Positions 45,901 to 54,556 of a DNA stretch of 64,000 bases are shown here, one piece after another. The position numbers and the translations under genes are program-made. The number at the start of each line of letters is the position of its first letter. Position 1 is the stretch's first letter. The notes beneath the pieces were generated by a model that saw nothing but the letters and a program-made list of their open reading frames with translations, ran no database searches and was not told the DNA's origin. Location of the stretch: NCBI RefSeq assembly GCF_018413525.1, contig NZ_JAHCDD010000006.1:54291-118290 (forward strand), read 5' to 3'. The stretch is from Acidovorax sp. CCYZU-2555. GTDB taxonomy: Bacteria > Pseudomonadota > Gammaproteobacteria > Burkholderiales > Burkholderiaceae_C.

Positions 45901-48900
45901 TTAAGCGAAGTTTGCTGCAGTCAAATCAGTCCAGTCACCGTTCACCAGCTCGATAGTGCCGACCAGAGTGGCCGTCACGCTGCCTGCGGCGACGCCGACA
46001 GTGTCGGTCACCGTGTACACAGTGCCAACGGTGCCGTCGTAGGCCACGTAAACGTGGTTCTGTGCGGTTGCCGAGTCGGTGTACAGCGCTGCGACTTCTG
46101 CAGCGGTGTCGTTGGTGGTGCCTTGAAGGGCGATAGAGATCGAGTTGTTGGCCGTAAGGACGTTGAATGTCAGAGCATCGCCGATACCACGCAAAGCGGT
46201 GAAGTCCAGCGTGTCAACACCAGTTGCTCCAACTGCTGTGAAGTTGACGATAGCGTCGTTGCCGAAACCAGGAGCGTACACCACGGTTTCCGCGCTGGTG
46301 GCACCCGTGCTCAGCACGATCACGTCGTCACCTGCACCACCGGTGATGGTGCTGTTGGTCACGGCAGACGATGCGACACCCGTCAGTTCATCCGTAGCGT
46401 CATTTGCCAGGGCCGACACGTAGTCAGCAGCGGTAGCCCAAGCGGTCACGCCAGCATCGATCAGTGTTTGCACATCGCTGAAGCTGGTAGCAGAAGCTCC
46501 GGTAGCCGCATTGAAGGCAGCCAGCTGTGTTGGCGAAATAGTCGTCAACGCGGGAGCGGTGATGTCCACTTCGAAGTCAGCTGCAGTGTATTCGCCATCG
46601 ATCAGCGAACGGATCACCAGGGTGTTGGCAGGACCGTCTTCGGCAACGATCAACTTGCTCAGAACGTTGTCTTGGGCAATCGCGTTCTTGATCAGGTTGT
46701 TCAGGCTCAGGTCAGACGTCGTGAAGTCCTGGATCTGCACTTCTGCAGTGTGGCCCAGGAACGTCACGCTGACAGTCGAACGCCACAGGGTGAAGGTATC
46801 GTTGGCGTCGGACACGAGGTTGTCGATGTCGCGTGCGACAACAGCAGCACCAGCAGTAGCTTGGTCGGCGGTGTTCAACACCCAGGCGGCACGGCCCGAG
46901 TTGTAGTTCACGCCATCACCGCCATTGCCTTCCAGCGTGACGGGGTTGACAGCAGCATTCAGTTGGTTACCCGAGTTGTCCGAGTAGATCACGTCATTGC
47001 CAGCGCCAAGGTTCACCGTCCAGGTGCCTGCACCGAAGGTTTCAACGGTGTCGTCGCCTTCACCGGTGTTGATGGCCAGGTTCTTGTTCAGATCGCTGTT
47101 GATGAACCAGGCATCGGCGAGCGTGCCCACGCCGTCACCGATTTGGACCTGCACCTTGTCGTTGCCCGCACCCATGTTGGCTTCGAAATGGAAGTCTTCA
47201 CGGTTGGTCGTGCCGGACTGGGCCAGATTGGTCTTGCTGATGTTCAGGTTCAGCAGATCGTTGCCACCGGCGAAGGTGTAAGCGAAGTCTGCATTGTCAG
47301 CCGCTGGCGAAGCCGCGTCATCCGTCAGATCCATGTACTTGGCCACGGATTCGTCGGAGATGTGAGCGTGCAGTTCGAGGTCGTTCTGGAACGAAGCGGC
47401 GTTGAACACCCGAACGTCCTTCAACGCGCCGTTCTTGAACGTCGTCTTGTCGTCGTCGCTGAAACCTGCTGCATTGACCACAACACCGGAGGTATGGCTG
47501 TTGCCGATGGTCAGGTCCGCAGCGCTGCCGGCAGCGGATGCCACGTTGACGATTGCCAAGGTGTTGTTGGTCGACTGCAGGCTGGCCAGCTTGCTGAATT
47601 GCGTCTCGTCACCGGACACGGTGATGTTGAACTGCTCGATGCCCTTGGAGCCGGAGCCCGAATTCCAGACATTTTGGCCGTTGGTGGACATGCCGCCCAC
47701 GGTCAGGTCGCCGCCGTCGCTGCCGCGGCCGACTTTTTCCAGTTCGATGGTGGACGTCACAGGCAGAACGTTGCTTTCTGCGATGTTGTTGAAGTCACCG
47801 TAAACGTCGTAGTTGCCCAGAGCGTCTTCAACCTGTGCGAAGCCGACGGGAGTGACCACGCTCGCATCTGGAACGTTCAGAACGATTGCGGGGATGTCGC
47901 CCGACTGCGAGCCGTCGTCCAGGAAGGTCGCATCAGCCATTGCTGGGTTCAGCGTCAGGGTCGTGCCTTCTGGCAGGGTACCGGCGGCAATCAGCGCAGC
48001 CAGTTCATCTTGCAGGCTGGCGATGAAAGTCTCATGCGTGTCCATCTGGTCGGCGAGCCAGGCAGCACGGTCGTTCAGCGTGATGATTTCGCTGGTCACG
48101 CCGTTGATGGTCACGGTGAAACGCAGACCGTCGACGTTGATTTCGCGCAGGCGGGGAACCGTCAGGTCACCGTTGAGGCGGGCCAGTTCGGCCTTTTCGT
48201 CCAGCAGGAAGAAGAATGCGCTGGAGTTGGAAGTTTGGCCGGACACCAGGTAATCCTGGTCGAAATAGACTTCCAGGTCCGATTCCTTGGTCACTGCATC
48301 GCCGTTGCCGGTGTGATCCATGCGGATGGTCACGTCTTCGGTGTTGCGACGCTCAGCGTAGACACCGCTGTCGGTCAAGGTGGTCAGGTTGCTGATGACC
48401 AGCGAAGCATTGCTTTGCACCGAAGCGACCGAATCCAGACCCAGCATGAATTGGGCGTTCAGGTCGACGATTTCATCGGCGCCACGCACATTGGAGGTCG
48501 TGAGTGCCGTGATTTCGACATTTTCGACGTCCACGGTTTCAGGAGTGATGCCCATGGCAGGGCCGGCGTTCAGAGCCGAAGCAGAGATCACCTTGGCTTG
48601 CAGGGTGTCGTTGCCAGCGCCGCCGTTGATCTGGTCGCCGGTAGCCAGCTGGTTGGTCTGTTCGCCATTGGCGTTTTGCACCACGCGGGCAACGAACACG
48701 TCGCTTGCTGCGGTACCAGTCAGGCTGTCCCAGCCAGTGGTCAGCGAGAAAGTGGTGCTGTTGGCGCCTTCACCGACTTGGGAAGCGTTGTTGGCAGGGT
48801 TGGTGGAGTAGTTGTAAGCGGTCAGAACTTCTTGGTTCCATGCCTTGGCGGCGACGCCGAAGGTGCCGTCGTTTTCCTTGGTCGACAGGATCTGGCCCAG

Positions 48901-49221
48901 TTGCAGGGCGATGATGCCGATGTTCTGCGTGCCGTGGAAGGAGATGTAGTCGGTGACTGCAGCTTCCAGGATTGCCAGCGATTCGGCGTTCACGGTCGTG
49001 TTGTTCACGCCCAGGTTGGCGAAGATCAGTGCGGTCAGATCAGCAGCCGACTCGTTGCCCAGAGAAGCACCCAGCTTGTTGGCGAATGCGTACTCCGACG
49101 CATCGGTCGTACCAGCGTTGGCGACCTGGTTCAGGTAGACGCTGTTGGAAGGCGACGTATTGAACAGCGCGCGGTTGGCGAGGCTGACCGCAGCTTGTGC
49201 GCCGAAAATGGAGAGAGCCAT
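45901..49221 (-). CDS. RTX-like S-layer/adhesin protein, T1SS cargo
   Basis: The 1106-residue product has no signal peptide. It starts MALSIFGAQAAVSLANRALF, is acidic, very rich in Asn, Thr, Ala and Asp, and almost lacks Cys. RTX-type calcium motifs are scattered at about residues 199 (GGAGNDTL), 682 (GAGNDKVQV), 739 (GAGNDVIYS) and 959 (GGAGDDVIV). The C-terminus (DLTAANFA) is uncharged and hydrophobic, as in T1SS signals. It faces the T1SS operon tail to tail and resembles proteobacterial S-layer proteins in composition. A ribosome-binding site CAAGGAA precedes the start. Confidence 0.88.
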   Translation of the reverse strand: MALSIFGAQAAVSLANRALFNTSPSNSVYLNQVANAGTTDASEYAFANKLGASLGNESAADLTALIFANLGVNNTTVNAESLAILEAAVTDYISFHGTQNIGIIALQLGQILSTKENDGTFGVAAKAWNQEVLTAYNYSTNPANNASQVGEGANSTTFSLTTGWDSLTGTAASDVFVARVVQNANGEQTNQLATGDQINGGAGNDTLQAKVISASALNAGPAMGITPETVDVENVEITALTTSNVRGADEIVDLNAQFMLGLDSVASVQSNASLVISNLTTLTDSGVYAERRNTEDVTIRMDHTGNGDAVTKESDLEVYFDQDYLVSGQTSNSSAFFFLLDEKAELARLNGDLTVPRLREINVDGLRFTVTINGVTSEIITLNDRAAWLADQMDTHETFIASLQDELAALIAAGTLPEGTTLTLNPAMADATFLDDGSQSGDIPAIVLNVPDASVVTPVGFAQVEDALGNYDVYGDFNNIAESNVLPVTSTIELEKVGRGSDGGDLTVGGMSTNGQNVWNSGSGSKGIEQFNITVSGDETQFSKLASLQSTNNTLAIVNVASAAGSAADLTIGNSHTSGVVVNAAGFSDDDKTTFKNGALKDVRVFNAASFQNDLELHAHISDESVAKYMDLTDDAASPAADNADFAYTFAGGNDLLNLNISKTNLAQSGTTNREDFHFEANMGAGNDKVQVQIGDGVGTLADAWFINSDLNKNLAINTGEGDDTVETFGAGTWTVNLGAGNDVIYSDNSGNQLNAAVNPVTLEGNGGDGVNYNSGRAAWVLNTADQATAGAAVVARDIDNLVSDANDTFTLWRSTVSVTFLGHTAEVQIQDFTTSDLSLNNLIKNAIAQDNVLSKLIVAEDGPANTLVIRSLIDGEYTAADFEVDITAPALTTISPTQLAAFNAATGASATSFSDVQTLIDAGVTAWATAADYVSALANDATDELTGVASSAVTNSTITGGAGDDVIVLSTGATSAETVVYAPGFGNDAIVNFTAVGATGVDTLDFTALRGIGDALTFNVLTANNSISIALQGTTNDTAAEVAALYTDSATAQNHVYVAYDGTVGTVYTVTDTVGVAAGSVTATLVGTIELVNGDWTDLTAANFA

Positions 49222-49264
49222 TTGGTTTTCCTTGAGGGACTGTTGAAAAAAAACTCGTTACACA

Positions 49265-49325
49265 CGGGGCAGGCACATATGCGCCTTATCCATACAAATT
49301 TGTTCAATGTTGACTGCCTGCCCCG
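49265..49325 (-). promoter_or_regulatory. Inverted repeat in the S-layer gene leader
   Basis: CGGGGCAGGCA (49265-49275) and TGCCTGCCCCG (49315-49325) are perfect 11-bp complements enclosing a 39-base AT-rich loop, 44 bases ahead of the S-layer start. In the transcript this would form a stable stem at or near the 5' end. mRNA stabilisation or translation control is an inference. Confidence 0.6.
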
Positions 49326-49397
49326 ACCAAAAACTATGTTCGGCAAGCCACTGATCCAAATCTGCGCCCATCTTAGGATTGGTCGAGACAATTAATT

Positions 49398-49413
49398 GGT
49401 GATCCGGATCACA
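49398..49413. promoter_or_regulatory. CRP-like site upstream of the S-layer gene
   Basis: GGTGA-TCCGGA-TCACA matches the CRP consensus TGTGA-N6-TCACA with one mismatch, and contains the perfect palindrome GTGATCCGGATCAC. It is 177 bp upstream of the S-layer start and shares CCGGATCACAC with the site upstream of the FecR gene. Confidence 0.55.
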
Positions 49414-49455
49414 CGTTTTCGCAGTGTTTTGAGCTGCGGCTTTTATGCAACGGAC

Positions 49456-50826
49456 TCACCATTGCGTGCGCAGCGCCATATAGGCGCCCTTGTTGCGCTG
49501 CTGAAAGAGCACCAGATTGGCGCGCTGACGCTGCCATTCGAGACCCAGCGCCAGATGCCAGCCCTGTGAACCAGCTTCCGTGAGAGGGAAGCTGTACTCG
49601 GCGCGCATGGCCTGACGGCTGATGCGGCGGCGGGCGGAATCTTCCAGAAGGGGGCTGTAACCCGTTGTGTCGGTTTGTAAGTATACCTCTGCGTCCACCA
49701 GCCATTGGTCGCGCGCACCCAGCCCCTGGCCAATCGCAACCAAACGCAACATACTCTGCTGCTGCGGGCCGCCTGCACGCTCGGCCTGCTCGGGGCGGTC
49801 TTCACCCAAGCGCAGGCTGGCTTGCAGAAACTGCATCCCCAGAGGCCAGTGGCTGCCAGTCCGGACCTCGCAGGTATGCTGCAGCAGCGCCCCGACATAG
49901 GTGCCAGACAGAATGCGGTTGTCCTGCAAGCGCCGCTCCTGCAACTCCAGGCCGCTGCGAATGGAACAGTTGCTCAGGCCCCAATGAAGGCCGCCCGAGA
50001 GACCCGCAGTGCGAAAGCGGGTGCCGGTGTCGCTGCTGAACGCTGCCACGTTGGCTCCCACATAGTGCGAAGACACGGCATATTCGGCCAGGCCCTGCAC
50101 CTGACTCAATCGTCCGGCGCCAGAATGCACGCCCGTGCGCGCGCCCAGGCTCGCGGAGACCTGCCAGGGGCCCTTGCGCGCTGTCCAGCCCAGGTCGCTG
50201 CGCGCATAGTTGCCCGGCTGGCGCGCATAGCTGGCGTCCAGCGGTAGTTGCACGTTCTGTCCCTGGATGGTCAAGGTGAGGCTGGAAAGGTCGGGAGTGC
50301 CGAGCAGATTGGTGTCGTGGCCCAGCTTGACGGCCGCATAGCCGCTTTGGCGCCAGCCTTGCGGCTCGTCGGGCGCGCTCCAGCGCGCCACTTCGTGCGC
50401 CAGCGTGGCGCGCAGCGGCTCCGGCAGCTGCGGCTCCTGCAGCAGGCTTTGCATCAACTGAATGGAAGCCATGCCGTCACCGCTTCCGGCCAGGGCAATC
50501 GCGTAGTCCATCTGCACGCGCAACGGACTGGGTTCGAGCATCAGCGAACGTTCGAGGTAGTCGACGGCCTCGCTGTAGCGGCCGTTCTGGTTGAGCGCCC
50601 AGCCGACCCAGGCCAGCCAGGCGCTGTCTTGCTGGCATTCGGGTAGCTTGAGCAGCTCCTGCGGCAGTACGCCACGCAGCTGCTCGGCCGTGGTCGCGGC
50701 CAGGGCCTGCGGCGCGGGGGCGCACGCCTGCGCCTGCCCAGCCAGAGCAGCACCTGCGCCAGCCCAGAGCATGAGTGCGCCAACCAAGACCCGCGGAGGG
50801 AGCATGCGGCGCGGCTTAATTTTCAT
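49456..50826 (-). CDS. TPR-plus-beta-barrel outer-membrane protein
   Basis: The 456-residue protein has an N-terminal signal sequence (RVLVGALMLWAGAGAALAG), a TPR-like helical part (about residues 45-160; NQNGRYSEAVDYLERSLMLE) and a C-terminal half of alternating strands ending in the aromatic ALRTQW, typical of outer-membrane barrels. The layout resembles Slam (surface lipoprotein assembly modifier, DUF560) proteins. It overlaps the cyclase gene by 11 bp and lies directly upstream of the S-layer gene. A role in surface assembly or sensing is inferred. Confidence 0.65.
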   Translation of the reverse strand: MKIKPRRMLPPRVLVGALMLWAGAGAALAGQAQACAPAPQALAATTAEQLRGVLPQELLKLPECQQDSAWLAWVGWALNQNGRYSEAVDYLERSLMLEPSPLRVQMDYAIALAGSGDGMASIQLMQSLLQEPQLPEPLRATLAHEVARWSAPDEPQGWRQSGYAAVKLGHDTNLLGTPDLSSLTLTIQGQNVQLPLDASYARQPGNYARSDLGWTARKGPWQVSASLGARTGVHSGAGRLSQVQGLAEYAVSSHYVGANVAAFSSDTGTRFRTAGLSGGLHWGLSNCSIRSGLELQERRLQDNRILSGTYVGALLQHTCEVRTGSHWPLGMQFLQASLRLGEDRPEQAERAGGPQQQSMLRLVAIGQGLGARDQWLVDAEVYLQTDTTGYSPLLEDSARRRISRQAMRAEYSFPLTEAGSQGWHLALGLEWQRQRANLVLFQQRNKGAYMALRTQW

Positions 50827-52783
50827 GCACCGTAATGTTGTCCCTCTCCCCCGGAGTCAGAGGGTAGGCGCAGATGTGGTGCGGAACACGCATGCCGTCG
50901 AGCATGAAGGTGCCCATCGACTCGAGACGCGACGCACCGACTTGGGCGGCCATGCCTTCACCGACCAGAATGGGGTGGGACAGGTCCATGGTCATCGCGA
51001 CCAGCCGGTTGGCAATGGTGACGGTATTGCCCAGCACCATGTGTGTGCGTCGGCTGGCGCGGCCGAACGAGCCCACCATGGCGGGACCGCATTCGAGGCC
51101 TATTCCCAGCGCCAGCGGTTCAAGCCCGGCCGGCGCCGGATCGGGCAGCACGCCTTGCATGCCGGCGCTCAGCCGTACCGCGGCGCGCAGCGCACTTTGC
51201 GCATGCGAGGGATTGTCGGCCGCGCCGTCGTACCAGACGGCCAGCACCGCGTCGCCCTGAAACGCTTCGATCACGCCGCCTTCGGCTTCGACGATATCGG
51301 TGGCTCGCGAGAAGAAGGCATGCAGCACGGCCGCGGCTTCTTCCGGGGGACGCTGTTCGCAATACGCAGAGAAATTGCGAATGTCGGCAAACATCACGCT
51401 GACCTGGCGAATGGACGCCTTGATGGCGCTCGAAGGCGGCTGCAATGCCAGCGCCGCGGCGACGGGCTGGGGCAGGTAGCTCGAGAGGTGGGAGTAAAGG
51501 CGGTCACGATCCTTGCGGCTGCGCGCATGTTCCAGCCCCGCCCACAGCAGCGCGGCGCCCAGCACGGCGGCAGCGGCCGGAAGCCAGGCGACCCAGAGGT
51601 TGCCGCACAACAGCAGCACGGCATGGGCCAGCAGCAACAGCACGATCCAGCCCACGGCGGCCAGCGGCAGCCATTGGGCGGAGAACACCGAGAAACGACC
51701 GGTGTTCGATTGCGGCGCACTGCGGCGGCGCAATTGCAGCACAGTCAGCAGGCCCATGCCCAGCAGCACGGCACCGATCTGCAACAGCAGATGCCCCTTG
51801 GGGGTGTAGGGAACGCGGCCGTCCATGGCGGCGAGCATGAATTGGGCGTGGGCCTGCATGCCCGCGGCGGCGCTGCTGAAAGGCGTGGCGATGCGGTCGT
51901 TGAGCCCGAAAGCGCTGCTGCCCACAAGCACCCAAGCATTGCGCAGCAGGTCGGGTGGTACGCGGTTGGCGAGCAGGTCGGCGGCCGAGATGCTCACAAA
52001 GCTGTCTGGCGCCAGACGCCAAGGCATGCGCACGTCACCGTTGGCGTGCAGCGGCACCGGCGGGAAAGCGCCCTGCGCGCCCTGCAGGAACCACTGCGGG
52101 TCGAGCCAGCCGCTGCCGCGCACCAGCGCCAGATTGTCTTCACCACCGGCCTGCATGAGAGCGGCCAGCGCCAGCGCGCCATAGGCGCGGCCCTGGAAGC
52201 ACAGCACCGCGGGCTGGTAGCGCACGATGCCGTCGTGCGACAGACGCGGCGTGATGTGGCCCACCAACGTGCCGGCGCCGGTCAAATCGGCATGATTACC
52301 CAGGTAGCCGCTGGCGGTCTCGAAAGGTGCGGGGCACGAAGGCCAGTTCAGCGCGCCGGCCAGCTGGCCGCCCTGGATGTCGTCGCCCTGGCCCGGCAGG
52401 GCGAAGATTTGCGAAAGTATGGGCTTGCTCTGCTGGATCTGCGCCTTGAGCACGGAAACGCCGTGGCGCTCGTCGGCAAACACGATGTCCCAGATTTGCT
52501 GATCGACGCCGTGCTCGGACAACTTCTGCATCAGCTGCGCGGTGCGCTCGCGCTCCCAGGGCCAGGCGCCCAGTTCCTTGAGGCTCAGTTCGTCAATGTC
52601 AACCAGCACCAGACGGCGCTCTTCGGCATGCAAGCCTCCCACGCGCCAGACGAGATCGGTGGCACGCTCCTGCAACGGTTGCACCCAGGTTGCGCCCCAG
52701 ATGGCAAGAAGAGCCCATATGGAGAGCGCGAACAACCAGGCCAACACCGGAATCAGTGGCCGCAAAAACTTCGCTTGCTTCAT
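50816..52783 (-). CDS. CHASE2-domain class III nucleotide cyclase, atypical catalytic residues
   Basis: The 655-residue protein has one N-terminal membrane segment, a periplasmic CHASE2 domain (about 35-340; LVLVDIDELSLKELGAWPWE), three membrane segments and a C-terminal cyclase domain. Both metal-binding Asp are present (FADIRNFS and QGDAVLAVW). The adenine-specifying Lys (usually DKFIGD) is Ala in IEAFQGD, the partner Asp (usually MDYTVIGD) is missing in RTHMVLGN, and the transition-state Asn is Thr (TVTIANR), while the Arg remains. Substrate and activity are thus uncertain. It is the middle gene of a FecR-cyclase-barrel operon. Confidence 0.85.
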   Translation of the reverse strand: MKQAKFLRPLIPVLAWLFALSIWALLAIWGATWVQPLQERATDLVWRVGGLHAEERRLVLVDIDELSLKELGAWPWERERTAQLMQKLSEHGVDQQIWDIVFADERHGVSVLKAQIQQSKPILSQIFALPGQGDDIQGGQLAGALNWPSCPAPFETASGYLGNHADLTGAGTLVGHITPRLSHDGIVRYQPAVLCFQGRAYGALALAALMQAGGEDNLALVRGSGWLDPQWFLQGAQGAFPPVPLHANGDVRMPWRLAPDSFVSISAADLLANRVPPDLLRNAWVLVGSSAFGLNDRIATPFSSAAAGMQAHAQFMLAAMDGRVPYTPKGHLLLQIGAVLLGMGLLTVLQLRRRSAPQSNTGRFSVFSAQWLPLAAVGWIVLLLLAHAVLLLCGNLWVAWLPAAAAVLGAALLWAGLEHARSRKDRDRLYSHLSSYLPQPVAAALALQPPSSAIKASIRQVSVMFADIRNFSAYCEQRPPEEAAAVLHAFFSRATDIVEAEGGVIEAFQGDAVLAVWYDGAADNPSHAQSALRAAVRLSAGMQGVLPDPAPAGLEPLALGIGLECGPAMVGSFGRASRRTHMVLGNTVTIANRLVAMTMDLSHPILVGEGMAAQVGASRLESMGTFMLDGMRVPHHICAYPLTPGERDNITVHEN

Positions 52784-52864
52784 CACACTTCAACTGTCCA
52801 TGACGCATTGAACTGTATTGGTCCATCGCATGGGCGGCGACAGCCGCTCAGGGAGTGCTTCATT

Positions 52865-54226
52865 TCAGCGACCCCACAAGGTAATACCCTGCAATATTCC
52901 TGAAGATATGCCTTTTTGGAAAAGATAACCAGCTTCGCGACCATCGGCGCTGAGCCCGCCTTGCACGATGCTGCTGCCGCCGACCGAACGCATCAAGCCG
53001 GTTTTGCTGATGGTACCCACAGCCTGGACAACATCGGAGCCCATGTTCGCGCCCTGGACATCAAGGCGCGTGGCGAAGGTGCTGGCGTCAAAGTTCACAC
53101 CCAAGGTCGCGGCAGTCACGCTCACATGCTCCACCGGCTTGCCCGCACTCACGACACTGGCAGCTGCGCCGGCAAGCCGAAATTGCGCCGTGCCCGAGCC
53201 CGGGGCATAGGCCACGGGCTTACCGTCCTCGAGCGGCCTGAACAGCGCATAGACACCGTTGCTGGCCAGTCGCTCGCTCGCTTGCAGCATGGCAGCGTCG
53301 ATCTGCGTGCTGAAACTGTCGCCCGTCAATGACTGCGCCAAGGAGTAACGCCCCCAGCTGAGGGTCTTGACGACCGGCGGCTCGGGCGGAAGCACGGGCA
53401 GCGTTGGCAGTGTCGGCTGCTGGGGCTCGGGCGGCGTCGGAGGTTTGAGCGTATTGACTGCCGCGGCCACCTGTTCCTCGGTCAGCAGCGGTTTGTCGGC
53501 GGCCGCAAGCAAGACGGCCGTGCCGACATTCTGCGGCTGACGTTCGACCAGCGTGACCGCCTGCTGGGGCAGCGACGCCACCGCCAGATCGGCCAGGGGC
53601 ACGAGGCGAGGCGCATTTTGCAGGCGCCCGAGCTCGACCATCTGGCCCTTCATGTCATCAGACAGCAGACGGCCCTCCTGGCAGGGGCCCAGACCCGCGC
53701 CGCATGCGCCCAGCAAGGGGGCCACCGAGATGGCGCCCGTGAACACCGAAGCCGAAGTCAGATCGGACGTGGCCTTGACCAGGAAGTCGGTGCCCTTGAC
53801 GCCGATCGCCGCCACGGGAGTGTTGAGGCGAAAGCGATGGCGCGCGGCCGCGCCCCACTCGCCCGTGATGGAGCGCACGACACCTTCTTCGAGCTTGAAT
53901 TTGATCGCGCTGGCCTGGGTATCGGTTTCCGAATACCCATAACTGTCTATCTGCAGACGGCTGGAAGGGCGTACGCTGATGCGTCCGCCATCGACGAAGC
54001 GCAAGTGCACATGGCCGCCCAGCTCGGTTTGCACCGTGTCGCCGACGCGCACTTCGAAGCCGCGCGTCATGGAGGAAGCGCTGCCGTCGGCATGCACCAC
54101 ACTGACCTGGCCGATGACCATCGTCGCCTGCGCGACCAAGGGCTGAACGGTGAGCGCGTGCGCAGCTGCGCCACTGGCCAGCATTGCCCCGATCACTGAA
54201 CACCGCAGTACCTTGCTCATCGCCAT
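52865..54226 (-). CDS. FecR-domain exported protein
   Basis: From ATG 54226 the 453-residue protein has a signal peptide (SVIGAMLASGAAAHA) and a FecR domain (about residues 35-170: VGQVSVVHADGSASSMTRGF, VRVGDTVQTELGGHVHLRF, TPVAAIGVKGTDFLV), a Pro-rich linker (PPTPPEPQQPTLPTLPVLPP) and a C-terminal beta-rich region of unknown type. Such stand-alone FecR proteins often sit beside CHASE2 cyclases and are thought to sense the periplasm or surface. It is first in its operon, divergent from the Crp-like gene, with a CRP-like site ahead of it. Confidence 0.82.
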   Translation of the reverse strand: MAMSKVLRCSVIGAMLASGAAAHALTVQPLVAQATMVIGQVSVVHADGSASSMTRGFEVRVGDTVQTELGGHVHLRFVDGGRISVRPSSRLQIDSYGYSETDTQASAIKFKLEEGVVRSITGEWGAAARHRFRLNTPVAAIGVKGTDFLVKATSDLTSASVFTGAISVAPLLGACGAGLGPCQEGRLLSDDMKGQMVELGRLQNAPRLVPLADLAVASLPQQAVTLVERQPQNVGTAVLLAAADKPLLTEEQVAAAVNTLKPPTPPEPQQPTLPTLPVLPPEPPVVKTLSWGRYSLAQSLTGDSFSTQIDAAMLQASERLASNGVYALFRPLEDGKPVAYAPGSGTAQFRLAGAAASVVSAGKPVEHVSVTAATLGVNFDASTFATRLDVQGANMGSDVVQAVGTISKTGLMRSVGGSSIVQGGLSADGREAGYLFQKGISSGILQGITLWGR

Positions 54227-54280
54227 AGTGCATACCCCAACGTAGTTCTGGCTAGTATCACAGAGTGGACCAGAACTTTC

Positions 54281-54296
54281 TGTGCGCCGGATCACA
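54281..54296. promoter_or_regulatory. CRP-like site upstream of the FecR gene
   Basis: TGTGC-GCCGGA-TCACA matches TGTGA-N6-TCACA with one mismatch and lies 55 bp upstream of the FecR start, in the region shared with the divergent Crp-like gene. Its N6 core (GCCGGA) nearly equals that of the site upstream of the S-layer gene (TCCGGA). Confidence 0.55.
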
Positions 54297-54324
54297 CAAA
54301 AAGTCACATTACCGGCATAACGAC
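54295..54324. repeat. Direct repeat, copy 1
   Basis: CACAAAAAGTCACATTACCG and the following GCATAACGAC recur 112 bp further right with four mismatches. It abuts the CRP-like site and contains TGTGACTTTTTGTG on the minus strand, a possible extra half-site pair. Confidence 0.6.
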
Positions 54325-54406
54325 CGAATCGCGCGCAGACGCAAATGCCTCATAGTGCAGCCAGAGGGAAAAGTCCGCACCGTCTTGACACCCGTGCCAG
54401 AAAGCG

Positions 54407-54436
54407 CACAAAAAGTCACACTCCCGGCATATTGAC
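54407..54436. repeat. Direct repeat, copy 2
   Basis: CACAAAAAGTCACACTCCCG followed by GCATATTGAC repeats copy 1 at a 112-bp offset, close to a whole number of helical turns. Conserved repeats in an otherwise non-coding divergent region suggest paired regulator sites. Confidence 0.6.
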
Positions 54437-54556
54437 AGGAACATTGCGCATGAGCGCGCGCCTCATGGCGAATTCAGGGGGAAGAACAGAGCACCTGACG
54501 GCATTTTGGAAGCCGTTGAGAGTGGCCCCTGAATCTGATTGATACACTCTCGCCCT

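Noticed and set aside
46054..49395. 1113-codon open frame on the plus strand
   Set aside because: It is antisense to the RTX/S-layer gene; the product is a Val/Gly/Arg/His mixture with no family features, a by-product of third-position bias.
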